Positions 10,011 through 18,324 of a stretch of DNA of 32,298 nucleotides are shown here, piece after piece. Each line of letters begins with the position of its first letter. Positions within the stretch are counted from its first letter, which is position 1. Made by a program: the position numbers and the translations under genes. The notes beneath the pieces are model-generated. The model searched no databases and was not told where the DNA came from. It was given only the letters and a program-made list of their open reading frames with translations. Source of the DNA: Pontivivens insulae (GTDB taxonomy: Bacteria > Pseudomonadota > Alphaproteobacteria > Rhodobacterales > Rhodobacteraceae); the NCBI RefSeq assembly GCF_900302495.1, contig NZ_OMKW01000006.1:1-32298 (forward strand). Reading direction: 5' to 3'.

Positions 10011-11336
10011 TCACAACCCTCCGGCTCGAGCAGCAAATATCTCCTGCCAATCCCTCGCCAGCTGATCCAACGCTTCCTGTGCTGTACCAACATCTCTCAC
10101 GACGTAGTCGTGAACGCGAGCCTGCATGGCTGCAAGCAGTTGTTCATACTCAGGTTCTTGCCAGAAGTCTCGTGCGCCGCTCAGTGCAGTGACGTACTCT
10201 TCTGCGAATGGTCGGGTTTGCTCAAATCCTGGTCTTTCGAGGACAGATCTGTGGACAGAGTAACCTCCAAAATCCCACCATTTCTGTTGAATCTCTTCGC
10301 GGGAAAACCATTCCAAGAATTGATAGGCGGCGTCCTTGTTTGAAGAGCTCGATACGATGGACATGCCCTGCCCACCTAGAGTCGAAGCAACAGCTTCCTC
10401 TCCGGGGTTCGCGAAGAAACCAGATCTACCTCGCCCAACACTTCGGTCAGCATGAATGCCCGGGAAGAACGCAAACCAATTCATCTGCATGGCTACCCGG
10501 CCTTCTGAGTACGCGTCCAAGTTTCCGACCATGTAACTTTCCTCAAGATCAGCGGGCGTCGCAGTATCGTGGAGAATCTTGTAAAATTCCAAAGCGTTGA
10601 CAGCAGCGGTAGCATTGATCGCACCATCAACTTCATACGAGTTGGGCGTTAGCTCATATAGGCCGTCCCATGCATAGAGCGCAGAACTATACCCCATTGT
10701 GATCCCTTCTGACGCACGCTCATCATAGATCGCAGCACCTGAAACCACCTGACCGTCTATCTCTCGCCCTTGGAAGAACTGAGCCACTTCCAATAGTTCC
10801 TGCCAGCTTGCAGGGACCCTTAGCGGTCTTCCATGTTCATTCTGAAAATCCGCTGCGATTCCGGGACGTTCAAACCAGTCTTGCCTATAGACCCAACCAA
10901 GGGCATCACCCATTGCAGGCAACGCGTAATAATTTGCCGAGCCTTTGGGCCAAGCAGAATATGCGTCCACCGCCCGCGTGAGGTACGCCTCCATATCAAT
11001 TTCAGCCTCACTTAAGAACGAGTTCAACGGCTCGTAGTGGCCTTCTTCAGCAGCGAGACCGATCCACTGACTGTCTCCGATCATGATGTCACATGTCGCG
11101 TCACCACCCTCCAGTCGACTGATCATAACGTCAGCGAAACTGGTCCATGGCACAAGTTCCAGATCAACCTGAATATCAGTTTCGACCGTAAATTCTTTCG
11201 ATAAGTCAAAAAGATAAAGAGCAGGATCCCATTCTGCCCAGCAGATCTGAAGAGGTGGTGTGCCTTGGGACATGGCCACAGATGGCGCAAAGACACCCAA
11301 TGCAAACGCGACAGCCTGAGACGTGCATTTATCCAT
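10011..11336 (-). CDS. Second periplasmic substrate-binding protein, paralogue
   Basis: A 441-residue family-1 binding protein with a signal peptide (MDKCTSQAVAFALGVFAPSV, cleaved near AMSQG). It shares its framework with the protein encoded at 7496-8827: ICWAEWDPALYLFDLS, MIGDSQWIGLAAEEGHY, YDERASEGITMG, LGGQGMSIVSSSSN, AMQARVHDYV. No transporter genes follow it; it is convergent with and abuts the regulator gene. GGAGGA precedes the ATG by 5 nt, and one copy of the regulator's operator lies 24 bp upstream. It probably feeds the same permease with a related substrate, but it could also act as a sensor or be a dispensable duplicate. Confidence 0.92.
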   Translation of the reverse strand: MDKCTSQAVAFALGVFAPSVAMSQGTPPLQICWAEWDPALYLFDLSKEFTVETDIQVDLELVPWTSFADVMISRLEGGDATCDIMIGDSQWIGLAAEEGHYEPLNSFLSEAEIDMEAYLTRAVDAYSAWPKGSANYYALPAMGDALGWVYRQDWFERPGIAADFQNEHGRPLRVPASWQELLEVAQFFQGREIDGQVVSGAAIYDERASEGITMGYSSALYAWDGLYELTPNSYEVDGAINATAAVNALEFYKILHDTATPADLEESYMVGNLDAYSEGRVAMQMNWFAFFPGIHADRSVGRGRSGFFANPGEEAVASTLGGQGMSIVSSSSNKDAAYQFLEWFSREEIQQKWWDFGGYSVHRSVLERPGFEQTRPFAEEYVTALSGARDFWQEPEYEQLLAAMQARVHDYVVRDVGTAQEALDQLARDWQEIFAARAGGL

Positions 11337-11359
11337 TTCTTCCTCCGAAGATCACTTTA

Positions 11360-11375
11360 TGAAGTACGTACCTCA
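11360..11375. promoter_or_regulatory. Predicted LacI-type operator, copy 3
   Basis: TGAAGTACGTACCTCA matches the two upstream operators at all but one half-site base. It lies 24 bp upstream of the second binding-protein gene, so binding would block its transcription. This puts the second binding protein in the same regulon as the transporter. Confidence 0.75.
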
Positions 11376-12283
11376 TTTATGAATTCGCAGCAAGGCTTTT
11401 GAACTCGTACGGGTGAGGGGGGATACGGATGCATCCTTGCCCGAAAAAAAAATGATACGGTGCTCTTGCCGGACATCTACGTTCCAGATGGTCCTCGCAG
11501 GAGTGACGTTTTTCTGTCGGTCGAATGCTGAATTTGCTTGACCATAAAGGTAAATCGGCTTTGCAAATCGCGTGCTGGCCCCCTGCACATACGAGAGTCA
11601 AGGGTAGAACTGCCCTGCTCTCGACATCTGCTTGTCGAACGTCAGTCAATCCCGACCTAACGGGTATTTCTGACCCAATTGTCGAGAGACGAACGCGTCA
11701 TCCCCCTTGGCGTTCGCACTAATGTTCTCGGCGCCCCTACCCTCTCCGCGCGTCTTATTCCCGAGGCCTCAAACAGCGCTGTCGCAGCTGCTGAAACGCA
11801 CTGGTCGGCCAAGCCCGGAGGTTCGTTGGGCAACTTGTATCTGACGGTCATGAGGCACCCCTCTGGTCGCTGGTTTTGAGCGAAGCCCCTTGGGGCGCTC
11901 GTCTTACAAAACCTGCTCCCGGCGAGGGTTGGGGGTAGCAAGTGCAACACTATTCGACAGGGACTTGGTGCGGCCCGCAGCCCCTGGTCGAGGACACGGC
12001 CCTGTCTAATCGCGTTGCACGCGCGTGGGGACGACGTCCCCTAGCTCTTCATGAGGAAGGAGAAATGCTCGCCGCGCACGGCGAGCTCAACTTGCAGTGC
12101 GTCGAAGGTCCGGAACCTGGAACAGGTGGGCGGGAAGCAGTCATTCGCTGCGGCTGCGAGTTTAACTTTGCCAGACTATGACAGCGGCCATCCAGCGAGG
12201 TCCGCGCTGCGGAACCCCGGGTGACGTGCAGGGAGGTCGGAGAGCTGACGGATGCGGATGCAGTAGCGCGGTCTTCGCCGCCG
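11376..12283. other. Long stretch without a convincing gene
   Basis: About 0.9 kb between the sugar locus and the recombinase gene. Only short frames occur, with no good ribosome binding sites and no recognisable product. Two hairpins stand out: GAGCG..CGCTC around GCCCCTTGGGGC (11878-11900) and GCTCGCCG / CGGCGAGC (12067-12086). It may be decayed mobile DNA marking the left side of the accessory region. I see no tRNA gene or attachment-site duplication. Confidence 0.5.
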
Positions 12284-12916
12284 CTACATCTCAACGCTCT
12301 CCGAGATCGCTAGTGCATCCTCCAGCTCAACACCGAGATACCGGACCGTACTGTCCATCTTCGTATGGCCCAGCAGAAGCTGCACCGCACGTAGGTTGCC
12401 GGTCTTCCGATAGATCTCCGCCACCTTCATGCGGCGCATCGAGTGGGTGCCGTAGGCGCTCGGCTCGAGGCCGATCGAGCTCACCCAGTCGCGTACGAGC
12501 CGAGCATATTGCCGGGTCGAGATATCGAGCCGGTCATGGAACCGACCCGGCCACAGGTATTCCGATCCGATCATAAGCGGATCGTCTAGCCAATCGGCAA
12601 TCGTCTTCCGCGTCCCGTCCGTGATCTCGAAGCGCACAGGCTTCTGCGTCTTGCTCTGCAGGATCGAGGTGCGCTCCTTTACCTGGCCCGCCGCGTAGAC
12701 ATCCGTCACCTTCAGGCGGACCAAGTCGCACCCACGCAGCTTGCTGTCGATAGCGAGATTGAAGAGAGCAAGATTCTGCACCGCCTTCGCGATTTCGAGC
12801 CGGACCCGGATGGCCCAGACGTGTTTGGGATGCAGCGGACGCTTCTGGCCGATCAGGCGGCCCTTATTCCAAGCGGGGCGGTTCTGGCGGACGGCTGGCA
12901 GGTTCGGAACAGTCAT
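12284..12916 (-). CDS. Short tyrosine recombinase/integrase
   Basis: A site-specific DNA recombinase of 210 residues. The catalytic core is complete: first Arg in SKLRGCDLVRL, the beta-hairpin Lys in SKTQKPVRFE, the H-x-x-R box in GTHSMRRMKVAEIY, the second His in LLLGHTKM, and the nucleophile Tyr in STVRYLGVE. It lacks the long N-terminal arm-binding domain of phage integrases, so it resembles the short stand-alone recombinases common in alphaproteobacteria. ATG 12916 was chosen over the longer frame because AAAGGAT lies 7 nt upstream. It sits next to the broken nucleotidyltransferase and the CRISPR array, so it may be linked to mobility of the island. Its recombination site is not apparent. 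Confidence 0.88.
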   Translation of the reverse strand: MTVPNLPAVRQNRPAWNKGRLIGQKRPLHPKHVWAIRVRLEIAKAVQNLALFNLAIDSKLRGCDLVRLKVTDVYAAGQVKERTSILQSKTQKPVRFEITDGTRKTIADWLDDPLMIGSEYLWPGRFHDRLDISTRQYARLVRDWVSSIGLEPSAYGTHSMRRMKVAEIYRKTGNLRAVQLLLGHTKMDSTVRYLGVELEDALAISESVEM

Positions 12917-13085
12917 GGCAGATCCTTTGCAATCCACCCCCCTGCCCTCCCGGCGACCCAGTGTCGGGACTAAACTATACCACAAAAAGCGCGGATGCGC
13001 TTGGGTTAGGAGAGACGATGGGAAAGGGTTGCCTAGCAAAATAATAATTCGCTAGGCATTTCGGCTACGTCAGACGGAGCGCGCC

Positions 13086-13469
13086 TTGAAATCACTTAGC
13101 AGCGTTGCTCTCAGCGCCTACACCGATCTCGTTCGTCTTCTGCGAGACGACCAGATTGCAGACATCTTCGGCACCCCGACCCGCAAAATGCGGGGAAGCA
13201 AGTCCTACTGGTACGCCGTGAAGCGCATCGGCCGTGAGACGCGCTTCGTCTACATTGGTGAAGATAGCGCAGAGGTGCGCGCCCAGATTGATCGGCTGGA
13301 AGAGCTTCGCGCGACGGCCAAGGACCGCCAGACCGAACGGGCCCGCCTTGTTTGAATACTTCGCGTTGAAGGCATGACACCGACGGATCGTGCGACAGGC
13401 TCAATCCTGTCCGCCCTTGCAGGCGCCGGCACATTTCGCCTAGGGGGCACGATCGTTGGAACGAATGCC
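13086..13469 (+). pseudogene. Truncated nucleotidyltransferase-fold gene (N-terminal fragment)
   Basis: This is homologous to the first ~130 residues of the protein encoded at 23223-24236. Matching blocks include LVRLLRDD, GTPTRKMRGSKSYWYAVKRIG, YIGEDSAEV, ERARLV and, past an in-frame stop, ILRVEGMTP, LSALAGAGTFRLGGTIVGTNA. The stop TGA at 13353-13355 replaces an expected Arg codon (CGA to TGA is one change), and the frame continues without a shift. Similarity ends about 25 bp before the first CRISPR repeat, before the catalytic GDLD motif. The TTG at 13086 is only an approximate start. The fragment is opposite in strand to the intact copy. It is a dead remnant, probably a footprint of the event that placed the array here. 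Confidence 0.8.
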
Positions 13470-13494
13470 CCCCCAGCATTATGGTAGTCGTCCG

Positions 13495-15309
13495 GTTTCG
13501 ATCCGCGCTCCCGGGTGGGGAGCGTCGGTGCGGGCCGCTGCATTCAACATCGAGGCGATTGTTTCGATCCGCGCTCCCGGGTGGGGAGCGTCGCTTTGGT
13601 GAGGTGTTCGACAACCGGCTTGTGGTGTTTCGATCCGCGCTCCCGGGTGGGGAGCGTCGGTGACGCGAGGCGCGCAGGCCGATGATGATGATGTTTCGAT
13701 CCGCGCTCCCGGGTGGGGAGCGTCTGTGGCGTTGCCGATCGTGCAGCGTCCCTTCGCTGTTTCGATCCGCGCTCCCGGGTGGGGAGCGTCGCGGCGGGAC
13801 TGGCTCTTAGCGAGACTGGTTCTCGTTTCGATCCGCGCTCCCGGGTGGGGAGCGTCCGGGGCGTCTGGAAAGACAAGCCAGCCAAGGACGGTTTCGATCC
13901 GCGCTCCCGGGTGGGGAGCGTCGGGAGGCGTGCCCCTCGCACCGCGTGCGACCCGGTGTTTCGATCCGCGCTCCCGGGTGGGGAGCGTCGGCTGGCTTCC
14001 ACGAGACGGCGAAGCAGAGTGATGTTTCGATCCGCGCTCCCGGGTGGGGAGCGTCTGTATGCCCTGTCACGTCCGGGCCAGACGACGCCGTTTCGATCCG
14101 CGCTCCCGGGTGGGGAGCGTCGAGGACCCCGAAACCCTGAGGTCTCAGGCTATTGTTTCGATCCGCGCTCCCGGGTGGGGAGCGTCGCTATGCCCGTCCA
14201 ATCGGGTCGCTGATCAAGCTGTTTCGATCCGCGCTCCCGGGTGGGGAGCGTCCCGACCTTGCCACCATGACCGGTGATGAATGGGCGGTTTCGATCCGCG
14301 CTCCCGGGTGGGGAGCGTCACGTTTTGGGCCAGATGTTCGTCCGGTACGCCTTGTTTCGATCCGCGCTCCCGGGTGGGGAGCGTCAGGGAGACCTCGCCA
14401 TAACCATCGGTTTGATGATGTTTCGATCCGCGCTCCCGGGTGGGGAGCGTCGTGATATCCACAGGCGGGCGCTCGCTTGGCTTGGGTTTCGATCCGCGCT
14501 CCCGGGTGGGGAGCGTCTCACGGGTGACATACTTCGATGGACGATACTGACGTTTCGATCCGCGCTCCCGGGTGGGGAGCGTCCGCTCGTTCCTTGCCGC
14601 TGTCATTGCAGCTGGTGGTTTCGATCCGCGCTCCCGGGTGGGGAGCGTCTCGCCTAACCTAATTACGCACCATCCCACACCGTGGTTTCGATCCGCGCTC
14701 CCGGGTGGGGAGCGTCAACACAATGCCAGCATCGATAATCGGGCGAGGAGTTTCGATCCGCGCTCCCGGGTGGGGAGCGTCATGCCCGGCGTGCATACGC
14801 TTTGCAAGGCAAGAAGTTTCGATCCGCGCTCCCGGGTGGGGAGCGTCCTTGGACATAACTTCATTCAACAGTGGGCTACTAAGTTTCGATCCGCGCTCCC
14901 GGGTGGGGAGCGTCCCGTTCTGCGACGTTGCTGCGGTGATCCTCGGTGTTTCGATCCGCGCTCCCGGGTGGGGAGCGTCCTGTGCGGTCCTGCGCGATGT
15001 CGTCCATGGCGTTGTTTCGATCCGCGCTCCCGGGTGGGGAGCGTCGTTGCAGGGTTGGGTGTTGAGAACGCGGAGGATTGTTTCGATCCGCGCTCCCGGG
15101 TGGGGAGCGTCCAGCACTTGCTCAGTCATATCCGGGGGTCGGTGTGTTTCGATCCGCGCTCCCGGGTGGGGAGCGTCTTGTATCAATCAACTTGCGAGAA
15201 CCGGGCGAGTTGTTTCGATCCGCGCTCCCGGGTGGGGAGCGTCGGCAGCAAAGAGTGCAAGCCCACCGACAACAGCGGTTTCGATCCGCGCTCCCGGGTG
15301 GGGAGCGTC
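13495..15309 (-). CRISPR. Type I-C CRISPR array, 28 repeats and 27 spacers
   Basis: Twenty-eight copies of a 32-bp repeat, all identical by eye, starting GTTTCGATCCGC and ending GGTGGGGAGCGTC on the plus strand. They are separated by 27 spacers of 33-35 bp (mostly 34). Read on the minus strand, the repeat is GACGCTCCC-CACC-CGGGAGCG followed by the 11-nt CGGATCGAAAC, the layout of type I-C: a 7-bp stem, then the 5' handle of the mature crRNA. The minus strand is the likely transcribed strand, because cas2 and a leader-like stretch lie on the 15310 side. No degenerate repeat marks the far end (13495), where a gene fragment begins. No spacers looked duplicated. Confidence 0.98.
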
Positions 15310-15493
15310 TCGTCTTACTTAGGTGTTTGGTTTTGACGGCACAAACGGGCGCGTTTTGCGAGCCTTGGCCTTTGCCCGCATTACCGGGCCGCCACAGCGA
15401 AACCGCTCTCAAAAAAGTTCAGCCATTTCAAAGAGCAGGGTCGTCTGCGAAACAACCGGGTTTTGTGCGGCCACTTACAGTTCGCAGGTGGCG
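15310..15493 (-). promoter_or_regulatory. CRISPR leader
   Basis: 184 bp between the cas2 stop and the first (newest) repeat, without a gene. On the minus strand it contains a TTTGAAATGG / TGAACTTTTTTGAGAG stretch and an A-rich end (AAAACCAAACACC..AAGTAAGACGA) touching the first repeat. By position it should hold the array promoter and the integration signal used by Cas1-Cas2. The promoter boxes cannot be assigned with certainty. Confidence 0.7.
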
Positions 15494-15784
15494 TCAGAGA
15501 ATCAGGGGCGCGTCGGGATCGATGGCAGGCTTTGCGCCGACATGCTCGACCCGCTTGCGCCACTCTCGACCCAGAAAGTAGAAGCGAAGACTGTCGCTGT
15601 CCATATCAATCGCCTCAAGCAGTGCCGCGCGCATCCGCGCCCACAGCGCCGGATCGACATCGCATTCGAACACCGAAAACTGCACCCGCTGCCCGTGATC
15701 TTCGCAAATCCGGGCAACACGCCGTAGCCTGCGCCGGCCAGCGGCATCCTGAGTGGACACGTCATAGGTGACGAGGACAAGCAT
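15494..15784 (-). CDS. cas2: CRISPR-associated endoribonuclease/adaptation protein Cas2
   Basis: A 96-residue Cas2, the partner of Cas1 in spacer acquisition. The N-terminus MLVLVTYDVSTQD carries the conserved Asp after the first strand. RRLRRVARICEDHGQRVQFSVFECDVD is the typical ferredoxin-like core, and LRFYFLG follows. I chose the ATG at 15784, which overlaps the cas1 stop (TGATG), rather than the frame starting at 15799. It is the last gene of the cas operon, next to the leader. Confidence 0.96.
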   Translation of the reverse strand: MLVLVTYDVSTQDAAGRRRLRRVARICEDHGQRVQFSVFECDVDPALWARMRAALLEAIDMDSDSLRFYFLGREWRKRVEHVGAKPAIDPDAPLIL

Positions 15785-16809
15785 CAGGTCCAGACCCACG
15801 CCGGATAGACATCAAGCTCGCCCCGCAGATGCCGTGCCAGCATCTGGGCCTGGATCTGCGGGAAGAGCCCCAGCGACGCCTTTTCGTTGAGGATGGGATG
15901 GCGCAGTTCCACCCGCTTGCGGGCCTGCCAGGCTTCGAGAACCGCCCGCCTCCCGGCCTCCGACAGCAGAACCGCACCCGTTTCCTGCCATTCGAAATCG
16001 CGTGGTCGAAGCTGTTTGCGGTTGAGCAGACTAAGCGCCACCCGGTCGGCGAGCGGAGCGCGAAACTCCTCGACCAGATCGAGAGCGAGCGACATGCGCC
16101 CCGGTCTGTCACGATGCAGAAATCCCATCTGCGGATCGAGGCCATGGCTTTCACACGCGGCGCGGCAGTCGAGCATTGCCAGCGCGTAAAGAAAGGACAG
16201 TAGCGCGTTGACCGGATCTCGCGGGGGCTGTCGATTGCGCCCGCTAAACTCGAAGCCTTCTACCCGGATGAGATGGGGAAAGGCGCTCCAATAGGCATGT
16301 GCACCCTCGCCCTCCCATCCCCGCACGGTGTCGAGATCGGCAGCATCAAGCGCCCGGCGCGCCGCGTCAGCGAGCCGGCGCTGGCTGTCGTCGATCCGTG
16401 GGGCCCCGGGTGCCTCGGGATAGTCCCTTAAGGCACGGCGCAGAAGTGCCCGCTGATTGGCAAGCTTCGCAGCGACCATGGCACGTGCGACTGGAAGGGC
16501 CGATTCCGACTCCCGCGTTGCATCGTGCTGCGCACGGCGAAGGAGCACGTTGCCTTGACACGGCCCGTCGACGCGCACCTGCAGCTTGCCGGAATAACTC
16601 AGTATGGCGAGCGAAATGCCCTCGCCAGCCGCAAAGCCCATCAGCGCTGGAGAGAGCGTGACCTGCCCGAAGCAGACGATGACGCCCAGCAGATGCGCCG
16701 GTGTCCGCGCTCGCACGGCTCCCTCGATTTCGACGACGACGGTTTGCCCGTCTTTGCGCAGATGCGCACCCTCGGTTGTGACATAAAGCGTATTGAGCAA
16801 ACGCTTCAT
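15784..16809 (-). CDS. cas1: CRISPR-associated integrase Cas1 (type I-C)
   Basis: A 341-residue Cas1, the integrase that inserts new spacers. The N-terminal beta domain starts MKRLLNTLYVTTEGAHLRKDG as in type I-C proteins. The C-terminal helical domain holds the metal ligands: Glu in GWEGEGAHAYW (about 166-168), His232 in GFLHRDRPGR and Glu247/248 in LVEEFR. The ATG at 16809 overlaps the cas4 stop as ATGA. The longer frame upstream belongs to the cas4 shadow. All catalytic positions are present, so adaptation is probably functional. Confidence 0.97.
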   Translation of the reverse strand: MKRLLNTLYVTTEGAHLRKDGQTVVVEIEGAVRARTPAHLLGVIVCFGQVTLSPALMGFAAGEGISLAILSYSGKLQVRVDGPCQGNVLLRRAQHDATRESESALPVARAMVAAKLANQRALLRRALRDYPEAPGAPRIDDSQRRLADAARRALDAADLDTVRGWEGEGAHAYWSAFPHLIRVEGFEFSGRNRQPPRDPVNALLSFLYALAMLDCRAACESHGLDPQMGFLHRDRPGRMSLALDLVEEFRAPLADRVALSLLNRKQLRPRDFEWQETGAVLLSEAGRRAVLEAWQARKRVELRHPILNEKASLGLFPQIQAQMLARHLRGELDVYPAWVWT

Positions 16810-17429
16810 TCGGGCACCCCCGCTTTCGCGATCCTGCGGGCGAGCCAGGCGGCGCCAGGGCGCGAAGCATTCGGCGCACATAGCCCATAAAGCGAACATC
16901 CCTCACACCGCGCAGCATCGTAGATTGCAGGTGGTGCGTGCCCGCCGCTCAGCGCCTTGAAGGCCTCGTCCGCGATGCTTGCAGTGAGGCCGCGCAGTTG
17001 GCCGTCAAAGGTGACCGCCGTGCGCCGCTTGCGCGCACCATAGAAAAGCGCCCCCTCAGCCACCCGATGCCCGGTCATCTCTTCTAGGCAAATCGCCTGC
17101 GCACAAAGCTGAACCTCGTCGGCGCGATGAGCCTTCGGCCTTCCGCGCTTGTATTCGACAGGGTATGGAATTCCATCGTACAGTTCCACGACATCCGCAA
17201 CACCATGAACCCGCAGCGTTTTCGAGGCGATTACCGCTGATCTTACGATCCGCTTGCCCTCCCGGCTTTCAGGCATTCCTTGATCGACCCGCTCATGCAA
17301 AACGCGGCCTTCCGCAGTTGCCCGGTTCTCCTCCCACAGCCGTTCGACATGGATCAGCGCGCACTGGCGCGGGCAAAACAGCCAGTGTTGAAGCGCCGAA
17401 AGGGGAATGCTCTCAGAACGGCTCGACAA
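16806..17429 (-). CDS. cas4: CRISPR-associated exonuclease Cas4
   Basis: A RecB-like nuclease with an iron-sulfur cluster that helps choose and trim PAM-containing prespacers. Four cluster cysteines are visible: one in WLFCPRQC (about residue 19) and three in RCEGCSLYGLC (175, 178, 184). The nuclease core has GVADVVE and PVEYKRGRPKAH (D79, E92, K94). The start is uncertain. TTG 17429 puts MSSRSESIPLSALQHW at the front, the usual length, with a short overlap into cas7; an ATG at 17462 is the alternative. The stop overlaps the cas1 start (ATGA). Confidence 0.93.
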   Translation of the reverse strand: MSSRSESIPLSALQHWLFCPRQCALIHVERLWEENRATAEGRVLHERVDQGMPESREGKRIVRSAVIASKTLRVHGVADVVELYDGIPYPVEYKRGRPKAHRADEVQLCAQAICLEEMTGHRVAEGALFYGARKRRTAVTFDGQLRGLTASIADEAFKALSGGHAPPAIYDAARCEGCSLYGLCAPNASRPGAAWLARRIAKAGVPE

Positions 17430-18324
17430 GACTGACCCCGACGGGCAGCTCGGTGTCATCGACCTTGATCGCATAGTCGGCAAACGCACGTGCAGGCGGC
17501 CAATTGTGGAGGCGTGGGTCGCCGACCGGATAGGCATCCGCGCCGTTCACCCGCTCCACCGTTACCCGGTCGAACAGCCGATGCGCCTGCGCATTGCCGA
17601 GCGCGCTGTCATGCCGGAACACAACCAGCCGGCGCGCTGCCATGATCCCGCGCGCTGCCGAGCGGTCGAGGTCGAGCATACCGCGCAGCCCCGTCCACAG
17701 CAGCTCTAGATCTGCCTCCGAAAACCCGGTCTGCTGGGCGAGCTTTGCATTCACGAAACCATGCACGCGGTAAAGCCCATAGGGCACCACCGTCTTGCGA
17801 CCCATCGTACGCTCTTTGTCACGATCCGCCTCGTTGGTGACGGACGAACGTGTGATAGAGACCTCCAGGGGCATGATCGTCTCTTCCGACCGCGCGAAGG
17901 AGAGCTGCACTGGCCCTCGCACCTGCCCTGCATTCACGCCGGTGGACATCACCGCACCAAAGGTGCGGATGTCCCAGAACTGGGAACACATCCAGTCGGT
18001 CAGCTGCTTGGCCTCCGCATCCTTCTTGGGCAGCTTGGAGTAGTCGCCCGCCTTCGCCGGCTCTAGACCGGTCGCCTCCCAGGCTTCAGCGTGCTTTTCG
18101 TTCAGCACGGCCCGTTCGGTGAAATAGATCCGGTGCGGTGCTGCGTTGTCATGCGCAGCGAGTACGTAGTTCCGCAGCTTGCGCTTGATGGAGACATCCG
18201 ACATCAGCCCCCGGTTCGTCTCCGGGTCCATGCGCGGCATGTTGCCCGCATCGGGATCGCCGTTCGGGTTGCCATTCTCCACGTCGAGAAACAGAACGAA
18301 ATCATAGCGGTTCTGAAGGCTCAT
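17413..18324 (-). CDS. cas7c: Cascade backbone protein Cas7c (Csd2)
   Basis: A 303-residue RAMP protein that polymerises along the crRNA spacer in the type I-C Cascade. The start, MSLQNRYDFVLFLDVENGNPNGDPDAGNMPR, is the Csd2 hallmark, followed by ETNRGLMSDVSIKRKLRNYV. It has a central FWDIRTFGAVMSTG and ends ELPVGVSLVEPF. The start overlaps the cas8c stop (ATGA) and the end overlaps cas4. It is of normal length and appears intact. Confidence 0.97.
   Translation of the reverse strand: MSLQNRYDFVLFLDVENGNPNGDPDAGNMPRMDPETNRGLMSDVSIKRKLRNYVLAAHDNAAPHRIYFTERAVLNEKHAEAWEATGLEPAKAGDYSKLPKKDAEAKQLTDWMCSQFWDIRTFGAVMSTGVNAGQVRGPVQLSFARSEETIMPLEVSITRSSVTNEADRDKERTMGRKTVVPYGLYRVHGFVNAKLAQQTGFSEADLELLWTGLRGMLDLDRSAARGIMAARRLVVFRHDSALGNAQAHRLFDRVTVERVNGADAYPVGDPRLHNWPPARAFADYAIKVDDTELPVGVSLVEPF

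Noticed and set aside
11657-11950. A 97-codon minus-strand frame containing MTVRYKLPNEPPGLADQCVS
   Set aside because: No recognisable family and no clear ribosome binding site. It overlaps a hairpin, so it was left as non-coding.
13481-15412. Many overlapping frames of 60-250 codons with repeated FDPRSRVGSV, VSIRAPGWGAS, FRSALPGGER or TLPTRERGSK motifs
   Set aside because: They are translations of the 32-bp CRISPR repeat in all frames, not proteins.
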